NCBI GenBank assembly: GCA_035544515.1
Contig: DATKEG010000101.1
Location: forward strand, 1 to 26,272
Reading direction: 5' to 3'
DNA: 26,272 nucleotides
Source: DATKEG01 sp035544515
GTDB lineage: Bacteria > Acidobacteriota > Vicinamibacteria > Fen-336
The translations under genes were made by a program, and so were the position numbers. Shown here piece after piece: positions 1 through 7,436 of this stretch. How positions within the stretch are numbered: the stretch's first letter is position 1; the number at the start of each line of letters is the position of its first letter. Under the pieces are notes generated by a model, which made no database searches, had not been told where the DNA came from, and worked only from the letters and a program-made list of their open reading frames with translations.

Positions 1-53
1 GCCAGCCGGGATGCATCGCCCGCCGAATGCAGCTGGACTTCCACCACGGGCTG

Positions 54-785
54 CTAGAACAGCCGGCCGAGGTACACGTCCATCTGGTGCTTCCAGCAGG
101 GCCAGTCGTGCCCGCCGTCGGGGCCCCAGTCGTCCACCGCGTGCGGGATGCCACGCGCGCGCAGCACGTCCGAGAGGCGGTACGTGGGGGAGCTGTCCTC
201 CCAGGGACCGTGGCCGGTGGCCAGCCGGATGTCGCACTGGTGCAGGTTGTGCACGTACCACCCGTCCGCGAGGTTGGAGACGTAGTCGACGGGGTTGTTG
301 AAGTAGAAGTTGTCGTCGTAGTGGCCGTCCATGAACCGCCGCAGGTCGTACACCCCGGACAGGGCCAGGCAGCGGCGGAACAGGTCCGGGTGCTTGAGCA
401 GCGTGTTGGCGGCGTGGTAGGCGCCGAACGAGCTGCCGGTGGTGGTGATGCCGATGCCCGGCGTCCGGCAGTGGTCCTGGATGAAGGGAGCGACCTCCAG
501 CGCCACGTAGGCGTCGTACATCGACTGCAGGTAGCTCCGATGGGCCGGGTGCGCCTGCTTGTCGTACCAGGACTGGTTGTTGACGGTGTTGACGCAGAAG
601 AGCTTCGCCCTCCCCGCGTCGAGGTGGCCACCCAGGGCGGCCACCATGCCCTGGTTCTCGTACTCCCACTCGTCGCCGCCGCTGGTCGGGAACACGAGGA
701 TGGGCGGGCCGTAGTGCCCGTGCACGCGGATCCCCATCTCCTTCCCGACCCGATGGCTGTACCAACGGTGATGTTCCTGGTGCAT
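54..785 (-). CDS. Alpha/beta-hydrolase esterase family protein (COG4947-like)
   Basis: A 243-residue protein with an alpha/beta-hydrolase layout. The nucleophile elbow is GSSFG (residues 117-121, nucleophile Ser119), followed by the helix typical of the family. A C-terminal GHDWP motif (from Gly225) supplies the likely catalytic His226. The middle carries a Tyr/Phe/Asn-rich stretch with a DDNFYFNNP motif (from Asp157), and I recall similar motifs in the COG4947 group of putative esterases. The acidic triad member is not obvious. No signal peptide is seen, so a cytoplasmic location is inferred. The ATG at 785 is preceded by a G-rich stretch that may serve as a weak ribosome site. It lies 117 nt downstream of rho in the same direction, separated by a palindromic repeat that may insulate it. 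The substrate is unknown. The 53 bases to its left are too short to call a gene. Confidence 0.8.
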   Translation of the reverse strand: MHQEHHRWYSHRVGKEMGIRVHGHYGPPILVFPTSGGDEWEYENQGMVAALGGHLDAGRAKLFCVNTVNNQSWYDKQAHPAHRSYLQSMYDAYVALEVAPFIQDHCRTPGIGITTTGSSFGAYHAANTLLKHPDLFRRCLALSGVYDLRRFMDGHYDDNFYFNNPVDYVSNLADGWYVHNLHQCDIRLATGHGPWEDSSPTYRLSDVLRARGIPHAVDDWGPDGGHDWPCWKHQMDVYLGRLF

Positions 786-818
786 GGCGCCCCCGAGGCT
801 CGCGACGGGCTACGGAAG

Positions 819-880
819 AAACGCAGAGAACGCAGAGGAGACTGAGGATCTCTCTGCGGATCTCCGCGAGCTCTGCGTTT
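819..880. repeat. 62-bp nested palindromic repeat (CGCAGAG/CTCTGCG type)
   Basis: The element is bounded by perfect 10-bp inverted arms, AAACGCAGAG (819-828) and CTCTGCGTTT (871-880). Inside are a second copy of CGCAGAG (831-837) and its complement CTCTGCG (852-858), so the unit nests two hairpins. It fills most of the gap between rho and the esterase. On the minus strand the hairpin is followed by TTTCTTCC, so it could also act as a terminator for rho, although the U-tract is short and interrupted. I recall similar CGCAGAG-based units dispersed through genomes of environmental bacteria, so a REP-like mobile or selfish repeat is the favoured reading. Confidence 0.7.
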
Positions 881-902
881 GAAAGCCCGTCGGAGGGCGA
901 TC

Positions 903-2171
903 TTACCGGAAACGCCGGGCGGCGGACGGCGCGGGGGCGACGAGGGTCGACAGGAAATGGGCGTTGGACGGCGTCTTCTGCAGCTTGTCGATCAGGAACT
1001 GCGCCGCTTCCACCGAGCTGAGGTCGGCCAGGGCGCGGCGCAGCAGGTGGCGCTTGGACAGCTCCTCCGGCGAGCAGAGCAGCTCCTCGCGGCGGGTGCC
1101 GGACTTCAGCACGTCCACCGCGGGGAAGATGCGGCGGTCGGCGATGGCGCGGTCGAGGATCAGCTCCATGTTCCCGGTGCCCTTGAACTCCTGGAAGATG
1201 ACCTCGTCCATGCGGCTGCCGGTGTCGACGAGCGCGGTGGCCAGGATGGTCAGGCTGCCGGAGCCCTCGCAGTTGCGGGCCGCACCGAAGAACTGGCGCG
1301 GGAACTGCAGGGCGCGGTTGTCCACGCCGCCGCTCATGGTCCGGCCGCCGGGGCCCATCTCGCGGTTGCTGGCGCGGCCGAGGCGGGTGAGGCTGTCGAG
1401 CAGGATCACCACGTGCCGGCCCGACTCGACCATGCGCTTGGCGCGCTCCATGGCCAGCCGCGCGAGCCGGATGTGGGCGTCGGCCGCGGAGTCGGCCGAC
1501 GACGCCAGCACCTCCGCCTTCACCGCGCGCCGGAAGTGCGTCACCTCCTCCGGCCGCTCGTCGATGAGCAGCAGGATGAGATGGACCTCCGGATGGTGCT
1601 TGGAGATGGCCTGTCCGAGGTGCTCGAGCAGGGTCGTCTTGCCGGCCTTGGGCGGGGACACGATGAGCCCGCGCTGGCCCCGGCCGATGGGCGCGATCAG
1701 GTCGATCACGCGCAGGCTCGTCTCCGCCTGCTCCCCCGCGAGCCGGAAGGGCTCGTTCGGGTTGACGGACACGAGGTCCTGGAAGTGCGGGAGCGCCCGG
1801 TACTGCTCGGGAGCCATCCCGCTCGCTTTCTGGATTTCCACCAGGACGCGTCGCCCGCCCCCCGCGTCACGGACAAGGCCCTCGATCTCCGTACCGTCGC
1901 GCAACGCGTAGTCCCGAACGATGGACGCCGGGACCACGGCATCGTCACGCCACGGTAGGTAGTTCTGGGCGGCCTGCCTCAAGAACCCGCCTGCGCCCTC
2001 CGTAATCTCCACCACGCCTTCGACGGGAACGGTCGGCCCGGTGGTCGGGATGGGGGCTTGGCGCGGGTCTCTCGGCCCTCGCGGCCCCTGGTGCTGAACG
2101 TGGGGTCCGTTGGGCCGGTCGTGCCGGTGGGGATGGCGATGGCGCCGCGGGTGGCGCGGGCCGTGCCTCAC
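903..2171 (-). CDS. rho: Transcription termination factor Rho with His/Arg/Pro-rich N-terminus
   Basis: A hexameric RNA helicase that terminates transcription. Residues from about 49 form the primary RNA-binding cold-shock fold (GGFLRQ, then DDAVVPASIVRDYALRDG). The ATPase core has the Walker A motif PPKAGKTTL, the LIDERPEEVT segment, Walker B VVILLDSLTRL, the Q-loop SGGVDNRAL and the R-loop EFKGTGN, all close to E. coli Rho. At 422 residues it has normal length, but the usual N-terminal helical Rho_N domain is not recognisable. Residues 1-48 are instead rich in His, Arg, Pro and Gly (eight His in the first 27). The GTG start at 2171 overlaps the stop of a 10-codon upstream ORF (GTGA), and no in-frame ATG exists near it. 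An extended -10 promoter lies about 50 nt upstream. A frameshift error joining the upstream ATG to this frame is the main alternative for the start. Confidence 0.95.
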   Translation of the reverse strand: MRHGPRHPRRHRHPHRHDRPNGPHVQHQGPRGPRDPRQAPIPTTGPTVPVEGVVEITEGAGGFLRQAAQNYLPWRDDAVVPASIVRDYALRDGTEIEGLVRDAGGGRRVLVEIQKASGMAPEQYRALPHFQDLVSVNPNEPFRLAGEQAETSLRVIDLIAPIGRGQRGLIVSPPKAGKTTLLEHLGQAISKHHPEVHLILLLIDERPEEVTHFRRAVKAEVLASSADSAADAHIRLARLAMERAKRMVESGRHVVILLDSLTRLGRASNREMGPGGRTMSGGVDNRALQFPRQFFGAARNCEGSGSLTILATALVDTGSRMDEVIFQEFKGTGNMELILDRAIADRRIFPAVDVLKSGTRREELLCSPEELSKRHLLRRALADLSSVEAAQFLIDKLQKTPSNAHFLSTLVAPAPSAARRFR

Positions 2172-2200
2172 GGGCGGGCCGCGTGCCGCGGTACTGTCAT
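2168..2200 (-). CDS. Possible 10-aa rho leader peptide (MTVPRHAARP)
   Basis: An ATG at 2200 has the best ribosome site in the area, GGAGGAG at 2210-2204, only 3 nt away. Its frame runs ten codons and stops at TGA 2170-2168. That stop overlaps the GTG start of rho in the GTGA form used at many other gene junctions in this window, so ribosomes ending here could restart on rho. E. coli rho also has a leader with a short ORF involved in autoregulation, but this peptide shares no evident sequence with it. The alternative is that a sequencing indel split the true rho start from the body of the gene. Confidence 0.5.
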   Translation of the reverse strand: MTVPRHAARP

Positions 2201-2217
2201 CGTCTCCTCCGGAACCG

Positions 2218-2226
2218 ACTATAACA
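2218..2226 (-). promoter_or_regulatory. Extended -10 promoter of rho
   Basis: Read on the minus strand, 2226-2218 spells TGTTATAGT: a TG extension, one spacer base, and TATAGT (5 of 6 to the -10 consensus). No convincing -35 lies 17 nt upstream, as expected for an extended -10 promoter. The predicted start is near 2211, giving a leader of about ten bases that consists mainly of the GGAGGAG ribosome site in front of the upstream ORF. Confidence 0.6.
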
Positions 2227-2253
2227 CGGCCGGGGCCGGGAGAGTACCGAAAA

Positions 2254-2499
2254 TCAGCGGGCCGCGTCCACGCGGTCGCGAAGACCCTGGACGCCCGACT
2301 TCTCGGAGCAGTGGTCGCAGCAGTAGAACCGGCCGTCCGCCTCGAGGCCGTGTCCCAGGATCCGGATGCCGCACTGCGCGCAGGTGGGGGCGAGCGCGTG
2401 CGCCGCGCACTCCAGGCTGTCGAACACGTGCCGCTTCCCCGCCATCAGGACCTCGAACGTCTTGTCGTAGTCGTTCCCGCAAACCTCACAACGCGCCAT
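2254..2499 (-). CDS. Small Cys-rich zinc-ribbon-like protein
   Basis: An 81-residue protein with cysteine pairs CEVC (residues 4-7), CAQC (about 40-43) and CCDHC (about 60-64), plus an isolated SLEC. This points to two zinc knuckles or ribbons. The pattern resembles small bacterial proteins sometimes annotated as metallothionein-like, but the role is unknown; metal storage, RNA binding or a protein-interaction module are all possible. The ATG at 2499 is chosen over a GTG at 2505 because GGGAGGT sits a few bases upstream of the ATG and would overlap the GTG start. It lies 82 nt downstream of the secreted-protein gene and 82 nt upstream of rho, same strand. Confidence 0.8.
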   Translation of the reverse strand: MARCEVCGNDYDKTFEVLMAGKRHVFDSLECAAHALAPTCAQCGIRILGHGLEADGRFYCCDHCSEKSGVQGLRDRVDAAR

Positions 2500-2581
2500 G
2501 GCCACCTCCCTCGCCGGACACGGACCTCTCCACCCGCCGGCCAGGGAGTCGCATTCACGCTTCGTGCCGGGGACCCGGTCC

Positions 2582-3262
2582 CTACGGCTGCTCGCCGGGC
2601 AGGAGAGGCCGGAGCGTGACCACGTAGTTGCGGTCGCCCGCGCACACCGAAGCGGGGGTGGCGCCGGTGGGCCACCCCGCCGCGATGCGCGCCGGGACGC
2701 CGATCGGGGCGAATACGGCCATGGCCACGTCGGGAGAAGTCCTCCAGCGGCGGCAGCCGCCCCGGAGGGTTCCCTCGCGGGCGCTGAGCGCGTACGTTTC
2801 CGGCCGGTAGGGACCCAGGGTCGGGTGGGCGAACCGCTCGAGCTCGCGCAGGAGCGTGGCCAGCTCGCGCATCTCCGGCCTCGCCTCCTCCGGCTCGCCC
2901 GTCACCCGCAGGTCCAGCGGTCGCCCCCCCTTGAACAGGCGGAGGCGGTGCCGGCGCTCTCCGGGGCCGAGGGTGATGTCGCCGGCCAGGCCCGGCAGCT
3001 TGCGGACGCCGCTAAGCCGCTTCTCCAGGTCCCGCAGCTCGCGCGAGGAAAGCTTGCCCGCGAGCAGCGAGCGCGTGCCGCCCACGAACACCTGGCCGTC
3101 CTCGAGGAGCGCGAAGCGCGGCGGGGCGGCGTCGGGTACCTGGTGGGGCAGGGTGCGCGTGAACACCTCCAGCACCGCCACCGCGTTGCGGACCTCCCCC
3201 GCCCGGGACTCGCCGGCCATGGCCGCGGCGAGCAACGGGAGGACGGCGAGAGCGCGCCTCAC
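2582..3262 (-). CDS. Secreted protein of unknown function
   Basis: I do not recognise this 226-residue protein. The chosen GTG at 3262 overlaps the stop of the upstream GGDEF gene in a GTGA junction and opens a signal peptide: RR, a hydrophobic core of Leu/Ala/Val/Pro, then a likely cleavage after SRAG near residue 21. An open frame continues upstream to 3367, but that part lies inside the GGDEF gene and would bury the signal sequence, so it is rejected. The mature part is a mixed charged domain containing FALLEDGQVFVGG and a Glu/Arg-rich helix (ELATLLRELERF). The last third has two cysteines (GCRRW and SVCAG) that could form a disulfide after export. The coupled junction suggests co-expression with the diguanylate cyclase. 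Confidence 0.7.
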   Translation of the reverse strand: MRRALAVLPLLAAAMAGESRAGEVRNAVAVLEVFTRTLPHQVPDAAPPRFALLEDGQVFVGGTRSLLAGKLSSRELRDLEKRLSGVRKLPGLAGDITLGPGERRHRLRLFKGGRPLDLRVTGEPEEARPEMRELATLLRELERFAHPTLGPYRPETYALSAREGTLRGGCRRWRTSPDVAMAVFAPIGVPARIAAGWPTGATPASVCAGDRNYVVTLRPLLPGEQP

Positions 3263-4206
3263 GCCACCACGCGGTTCCGGCCCTGCGCCTTGGCCTGGTA
3301 GAGCCTCTCGTCGGCGATCTTGATCAACTCGTCCTCGCTTCCGGCCGGCTGCGGGAACGTCGCGCACCCGCCGCTGATGGTCACCCGGCGGGCCTCGCGT
3401 CCCGGGGCTTCCGCGAACGGGTGCGTCTCGACGGCGCGACGGACCGTCTCCGCGAACGTGTGCGCCTCCTCGCCGCTGGCGCCGTAGAGCAGGGCCACGA
3501 ACTCCTCGCCTCCGTAGCGCGCGATGATGTCGGCCCGCCGCCCGATCCCCTTCATGATCCGCGCCACGTCGACGAGCACCTCGTTGCCTTCCTCGTGGCC
3601 GTAGGTGTCGTTGTAGTTCTTGAAGAGGTCGATGTCGAAGAGCACCAGGGAGAGCTGATCGCCCGTCTCGCGCGCCCGGTCGATCTCGATCTCCAGGCGC
3701 CGGCGGAAGAAGCCGTGGTTGTAGAGGCGGGTGAGCTCGTCGGTGATCGCCCGCCGGTGCGTGCGCGCGACCTCGCGGGTCAGGCTGCGGACGCGGTCCA
3801 CCTGCGTCCAGAAGAGGCGCTCCAGGAACTCCGGCTCCTGGCGCGCGAACTGCCGGAAAGCGGGCGCGGGGACCTTCAGGATGAGGCAGGGCGTGTGTGC
3901 CCGCACCGTCGCGGAGCGGTTGGAGCCGTCCGTGGAGATCTCGCCCACCACCGTGCCCGCTTCCAGGATCCGCAGCACGACTTCCTCCGCCTCGGCCGCC
4001 TCGTTGACCACTTCCAGGGTGCCTTCGCGGAGGAACGCCACCGAGTCGCCGGGATCGCCCTCCTTCCAGAGCACGGCTCCCGCGTCGAGACGCTCCTCGT
4101 GTCCGAGCCGGGCCAGCTTGGGGTAGAACGCGTCGAGCCCTGTTTCGCGCACGTACTCTCCCCTCGGGGCGGCGGCGTCGAACCCGGACCCGACCGCCGA
4201 TTCCAT
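3259..4206 (-). CDS. Cyclic-nucleotide-binding/GGDEF diguanylate cyclase
   Basis: This 315-residue protein makes c-di-GMP from two GTP. Residues about 25-125 form a CAP-ED/cNMP-binding domain (LWKEGDPGDSVAFLREG and VVGEISTDGSNRSATVRA are the phosphate-cassette region). Residues about 152-315 form the GGDEF domain, with GGEEF at 232-236. An RRAD inhibitory site at 223-226 sits exactly five residues before it, so product feedback is expected. There is no membrane segment or signal peptide, so it acts in the cytoplasm. The ATG at 4206 has no clear Shine-Dalgarno sequence. It is 19 nt downstream of the M64 peptidase and overlaps the next gene by 4 nt, which suggests one transcription unit. The ligand of the sensor domain is not predictable; Arg97 lies where cAMP-binding proteins place their phosphate-contacting Arg. 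Confidence 0.92.
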   Translation of the reverse strand: MESAVGSGFDAAAPRGEYVRETGLDAFYPKLARLGHEERLDAGAVLWKEGDPGDSVAFLREGTLEVVNEAAEAEEVVLRILEAGTVVGEISTDGSNRSATVRAHTPCLILKVPAPAFRQFARQEPEFLERLFWTQVDRVRSLTREVARTHRRAITDELTRLYNHGFFRRRLEIEIDRARETGDQLSLVLFDIDLFKNYNDTYGHEEGNEVLVDVARIMKGIGRRADIIARYGGEEFVALLYGASGEEAHTFAETVRRAVETHPFAEAPGREARRVTISGGCATFPQPAGSEDELIKIADERLYQAKAQGRNRVVA

Positions 4207-4225
4207 GATACCGGGCCGGGCGCGC

Positions 4226-5620
4226 TCAGGGGCCGGGCGGGCGCGTGTAGAGGTCGATCACGCGCTCGATGGCGCGGCGGCAGGGCGCGCAGAACGGGAC
4301 CTCGTTGCGGCTGAACATGATGCAGTCGACCTGCGGCCGATAGTAGCCCCGAGACTCGTACATCGCTCCCTCGAACGCCCCCACGGCCGTGGTGGGCGCT
4401 CCCCCGTGGAGGAGCCGGGTCATCCGGCGCCGCTCCTCCCGGAACAAGGCATCCATCTCCTCTTCGGGACGTTTTTCCTCGCGGATCGAGCGACGCCGGG
4501 CCTGTATCTCCCGCTGGGCCTCCTCGAACGCGTCCTTCGGCCACGGCGTGGGCAGCGGCGTGCCGGGCGTGACGAGGTCGTTCCACTTCGCCGCCCAGGG
4601 ATCGGCGCTCGCGTTGGCCTCCCACGGCTCGGCCCGGGCGCCCTCCGGCGCCGCGGCGTAGGCCACGGGCGACGTGTAGTACTCGTCCGCGAGGCCGGCG
4701 AAGTGGTGGCCGAACTCGTGTACGAACAGGTACGGGGCCCAGGCGCTCTTCGCGGCCACCGTCGCATACAGGTTGTGGATGCCCCCGCCGCCGTACTTGC
4801 GCTCGTTGACCGCGATCTCGATGAACTCGTAGGGAGCGGCCGAGGCGGCCTCGCGCAGCCGCTTGTTGTCCAACCCCAGCACGTAGCGCTCGGACCCGAA
4901 AGCGTCGTAGCTCACGCGCAGCGGCGAGCGGCGGTGGACCCCGTTCGAAGGCCGGCTCACCCCGCTCTGCGCGGCCGGCGTGTCCACGGCCCAGACGTTG
5001 AAGTCCCCCCGCCGCTCCTTGAACGGCGGGACGGCGAAGAGCATCTCCGCGAGCCGGCGCGCGTCGCGATGCCAGTCGGGCATCTCGGCCGCCGTGTAGC
5101 CGTCGCCCAGGAGGACGAGGTCCACCTTGTCGCGCGGCGCGCCGCTCTCGTGGACGGCCCACACCCGGAAGGGAGGCGGAGGGGAGAGGTCGATGGCCGG
5201 GTCGGCGGGGTCGACCGTCAGCGACCACACGTCCCGGAAGGCGTGGCCGGGGCCGCGCTTGCGCAGGACGACGGTCACGGGCGCGGCCGGCGCGGGAAAG
5301 CGCAGCGATTCGTGAAACACGCGCGCGCGCCGCTTCGCCTCCTCCGTCGTCTCCCACTCGCCGTAGATGCTGGCGAAGCCGCGCGAATAGAGGGGACGGC
5401 CGGTCTGCGCGTCCGCCACCTCGAAGAAGTACTTGCCGAGGCCACTGTCGTCGAGCGCGCGGTCGAGACGGCCCGGCCACGGTCCCTCGAGCACGAGGCC
5501 GTCGAGCGCGAAGCGCTCCTCGGTGGCGCTGCCGCTGTGGACGTAATCGAGCCGCAGCGTGCGCGGCGGCGCCGGACCGGCCTCCGCCGCCAGGCACAGC
5601 GCGAGGCCCAGGACGAGCAT
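4226..5620 (-). CDS. Secreted M64-family zinc metallopeptidase
   Basis: A 464-residue exported protease related to the IgA-peptidase M64 family. A short hydrophobic signal peptide (residues 1-14) precedes an N-terminal beta-rich domain of the M64_N type (about 20-145). The peptidase domain starts around the VDLVLLGDGYTAAEM motif (from residue 166), which is characteristic of M64. The zinc site is HEFGHHFAGLADEY: His301 and His305 with Glu302 as the catalytic base, and Asp312 or Glu313 as the probable third ligand. Late CIMFSRNEVPFCAPC brings three cysteines that may form a disulfide or metal site. The ATG at 5620 follows a good GGAGGTG ribosome site. It diverges from ggt with 72 bp between. 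Substrates are probably extracellular or periplasmic proteins. Confidence 0.9.
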   Translation of the reverse strand: MLVLGLALCLAAEAGPAPPRTLRLDYVHSGSATEERFALDGLVLEGPWPGRLDRALDDSGLGKYFFEVADAQTGRPLYSRGFASIYGEWETTEEAKRRARVFHESLRFPAPAAPVTVVLRKRGPGHAFRDVWSLTVDPADPAIDLSPPPPFRVWAVHESGAPRDKVDLVLLGDGYTAAEMPDWHRDARRLAEMLFAVPPFKERRGDFNVWAVDTPAAQSGVSRPSNGVHRRSPLRVSYDAFGSERYVLGLDNKRLREAASAAPYEFIEIAVNERKYGGGGIHNLYATVAAKSAWAPYLFVHEFGHHFAGLADEYYTSPVAYAAAPEGARAEPWEANASADPWAAKWNDLVTPGTPLPTPWPKDAFEEAQREIQARRRSIREEKRPEEEMDALFREERRRMTRLLHGGAPTTAVGAFEGAMYESRGYYRPQVDCIMFSRNEVPFCAPCRRAIERVIDLYTRPPGP

Positions 5621-5654
5621 GGGACACCTCCGCCGGCGAGCCTATCACCCGGGA

Positions 5655-5684
5655 TTGACAGCCGGCGCGCCGCGCCGGTACGTT
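5655..5684 (+). promoter_or_regulatory. Promoter of ggt, probably leaderless
   Basis: A perfect TTGACA -35 (5655-5660), an 18-nt spacer and TACGTT (5679-5684) as the -10. Only 8 nt separate the -10 from the ATG at 5693, so transcription would begin at or just before the start codon. No Shine-Dalgarno sequence is seen before the ATG, in keeping with a leaderless mRNA. The spacer holds a GC-rich CCGGCG-N5-CGCCGG dyad of doubtful meaning. Confidence 0.55.
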
Positions 5685-5692
5685 CGTAGCCC

Positions 5693-7429
5693 ATGAAACC
5701 CTCGACGCCGCTCCGTACGCGCCGGCGTGCCTTCGCCCTCCTCGGCGCCGCGCTGGCCGCGGCCGTCGCCCTGGCCGTCCTGCGCGCGCCGGCGCCCGCC
5801 GCCGCCGCCGTCTCGCCCGTGCGGGCGAAGAACGGGATGGTCAGCTCGCAGAACTTCCTGGCCACGCAGGTGGGAGTGGAAGCGCTATGGGACGGCGGCC
5901 ACGCGGTGGATGCGGCGGTGGCGACCGCCTTCGCCCTGGCGGTCACCCACCCCGCGGCCGGCAACCTCGGCGGCGGGGGCTTTCTGCTCCATCGGCCCGC
6001 GACCGGAGAGGCCGCGTTCTTCGACTTCCGCGAGACGGCGCCCGCGGGGGCGCATGGCGCCATGTTCCTCGTGGACGGCCGATACGACCAGGCCCGCCAC
6101 CACGAGAGCCACCTCGCGGTGGGCGTGCCCGGCACGGTGGCCGGCCTGCACCTGGCCTGGAAGGCGCACGGACGGCTTCCCTGGCCCCGGCTGGTCGAGC
6201 CCGCCATACAGCTCGCGCGCGACGGCTTCATGGTGACGGACGGCCTGGCGCGCTCGCTCGAGAGCGTGCTGCCGCGGATGCGGGAGCACCCCGCCTCCGT
6301 GTCCCAGTTCTCCCGCTCCGGCGTGCCCTACGCGATGGGCGACGTGCTCAAGCAGCCCGACCTGGCCCGCACGCTGCAGCGCATCGCCCGCCGCGGACCC
6401 GCCGGCTTCTACGAAGGCGAGACCGCCCGACTGATCGAGAAGGAGATGCGGCGGGGTGGCGGGATGATCACGCGCGCCGACCTCGAGGCGTACCGCGCCG
6501 TGCGGCGCGAGCCGCTCCGCGGCACCTATCGCGGGTACGAGGTGCTGACGGCGCCGCCGCCGAGCTCCGGCGGGACGGCGCTCCTCGAGATGCTCAACGT
6601 CCTCGAGGGCTACGACCTCGCGGCGGCCGGCTTTCTCAGCGCCGACGCCGTGCACCTGACGGCCGAGGCCATGCGCCGCGCGTACGCGGACCGCGCCCGG
6701 CACCTCGGCGACCCCGCCTTCAACCCGGAGATGCCGGTCGCCCGGCTCGTCTCGAAGGAGTACGCGCAGGCGCTGCGAAAGGGCATCCGGCCGGACCGCG
6801 CCTCCGTCTCCTCGCCCACGACGTTCGAGTGGCCGGCCGAGAGCGTGGAGACGACCCACCTCTCGGTGGTGGACGCCGACCGCAACGCGGTCGCGCTCAC
6901 CTACACCCTCGAGGAGAGCTACGGCTCGGGGATCGTGGTGCCGGGCGCGGGCTTCCTGCTCAACAACGAGATGGGCGACTTCAACGCCCACCCCGGGCGC
7001 ACCGACGAGACCGGCCTCATCGGGACCGAACCGAACCTGGCCGCACCCGGCAAGCGGATGCTCTCGAGCATGACGCCCACGATCCTCACGCGGGACGGGA
7101 AGCTCGCGCTGGCCGTGGGCAGCCCCGGCGGCCGCACGATCATCAACACGGTGCTGCTCCTCGTCGTCAACGTGGTCGATTTCGGCATGAACGTCCAGCA
7201 GGCGATCGACGCGCCGCGTTTCCACCACCAGTGGCTGCCCGACCACATCCGGTACGAGCCTTTCGGCCTGTCGCCGGACACCGTGCGCCTCCTGGAGGCC
7301 CGCGGCCACCGCCTGAGCGAAGGCGGCTCGCAGGGGGTGGCCCAGGGCGTGGCGTACGACGCCGGGGAGGACGTCCTCGAGGGCGGCTCCGACCGCCGCG
7401 CCCCGGACGGCGCCGCCATCGGACGCTGA
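5693..7429 (+). CDS. ggt: Gamma-glutamyltransferase
   Basis: A 578-residue Ntn-hydrolase that cleaves glutathione and transfers gamma-glutamyl groups in the periplasm. Residues 1-40 are a signal peptide with twin Arg residues (TRRRAF) before a long Ala/Leu core, so Tat export is possible but not certain. The pro-enzyme is cut before Thr387 in TTHLSVVD, the family's autoprocessing site and nucleophile. Downstream are LLNNEMGDF, LSSMTPTI, the GSPGG oxyanion/substrate loop and APRFHHQWLPD, all matching E. coli GGT. Length is normal. It ends 7 nt from the end of the convergent ATP-grasp gene, leaving no room for separate terminators. It probably serves glutathione or gamma-glutamyl-peptide scavenging. 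Confidence 0.95.
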   Translation: MKPSTPLRTRRRAFALLGAALAAAVALAVLRAPAPAAAAVSPVRAKNGMVSSQNFLATQVGVEALWDGGHAVDAAVATAFALAVTHPAAGNLGGGGFLLHRPATGEAAFFDFRETAPAGAHGAMFLVDGRYDQARHHESHLAVGVPGTVAGLHLAWKAHGRLPWPRLVEPAIQLARDGFMVTDGLARSLESVLPRMREHPASVSQFSRSGVPYAMGDVLKQPDLARTLQRIARRGPAGFYEGETARLIEKEMRRGGGMITRADLEAYRAVRREPLRGTYRGYEVLTAPPPSSGGTALLEMLNVLEGYDLAAAGFLSADAVHLTAEAMRRAYADRARHLGDPAFNPEMPVARLVSKEYAQALRKGIRPDRASVSSPTTFEWPAESVETTHLSVVDADRNAVALTYTLEESYGSGIVVPGAGFLLNNEMGDFNAHPGRTDETGLIGTEPNLAAPGKRMLSSMTPTILTRDGKLALAVGSPGGRTIINTVLLLVVNVVDFGMNVQQAIDAPRFHHQWLPDHIRYEPFGLSPDTVRLLEARGHRLSEGGSQGVAQGVAYDAGEDVLEGGSDRRAPDGAAIGR

Positions 7430-7436
7430 GGGTTCG

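Noticed and set aside
1..53. Possible start of another minus-strand gene (GTG at 47 or ATG at 16)
   Set aside because: There are too few bases before the window edge and no recognisable protein sequence.
2570..2582. GGGACC-C-GGTCCC palindrome at the end of the secreted-protein gene as a terminator
   Set aside because: The stem is only 5-6 bp with a 1-3 nt loop and no T-run follows on either strand.
5662..5678. CCGGCG-N5-CGCCGG dyad in the ggt promoter as an operator
   Set aside because: It is pure G/C of a kind expected by chance in such DNA.
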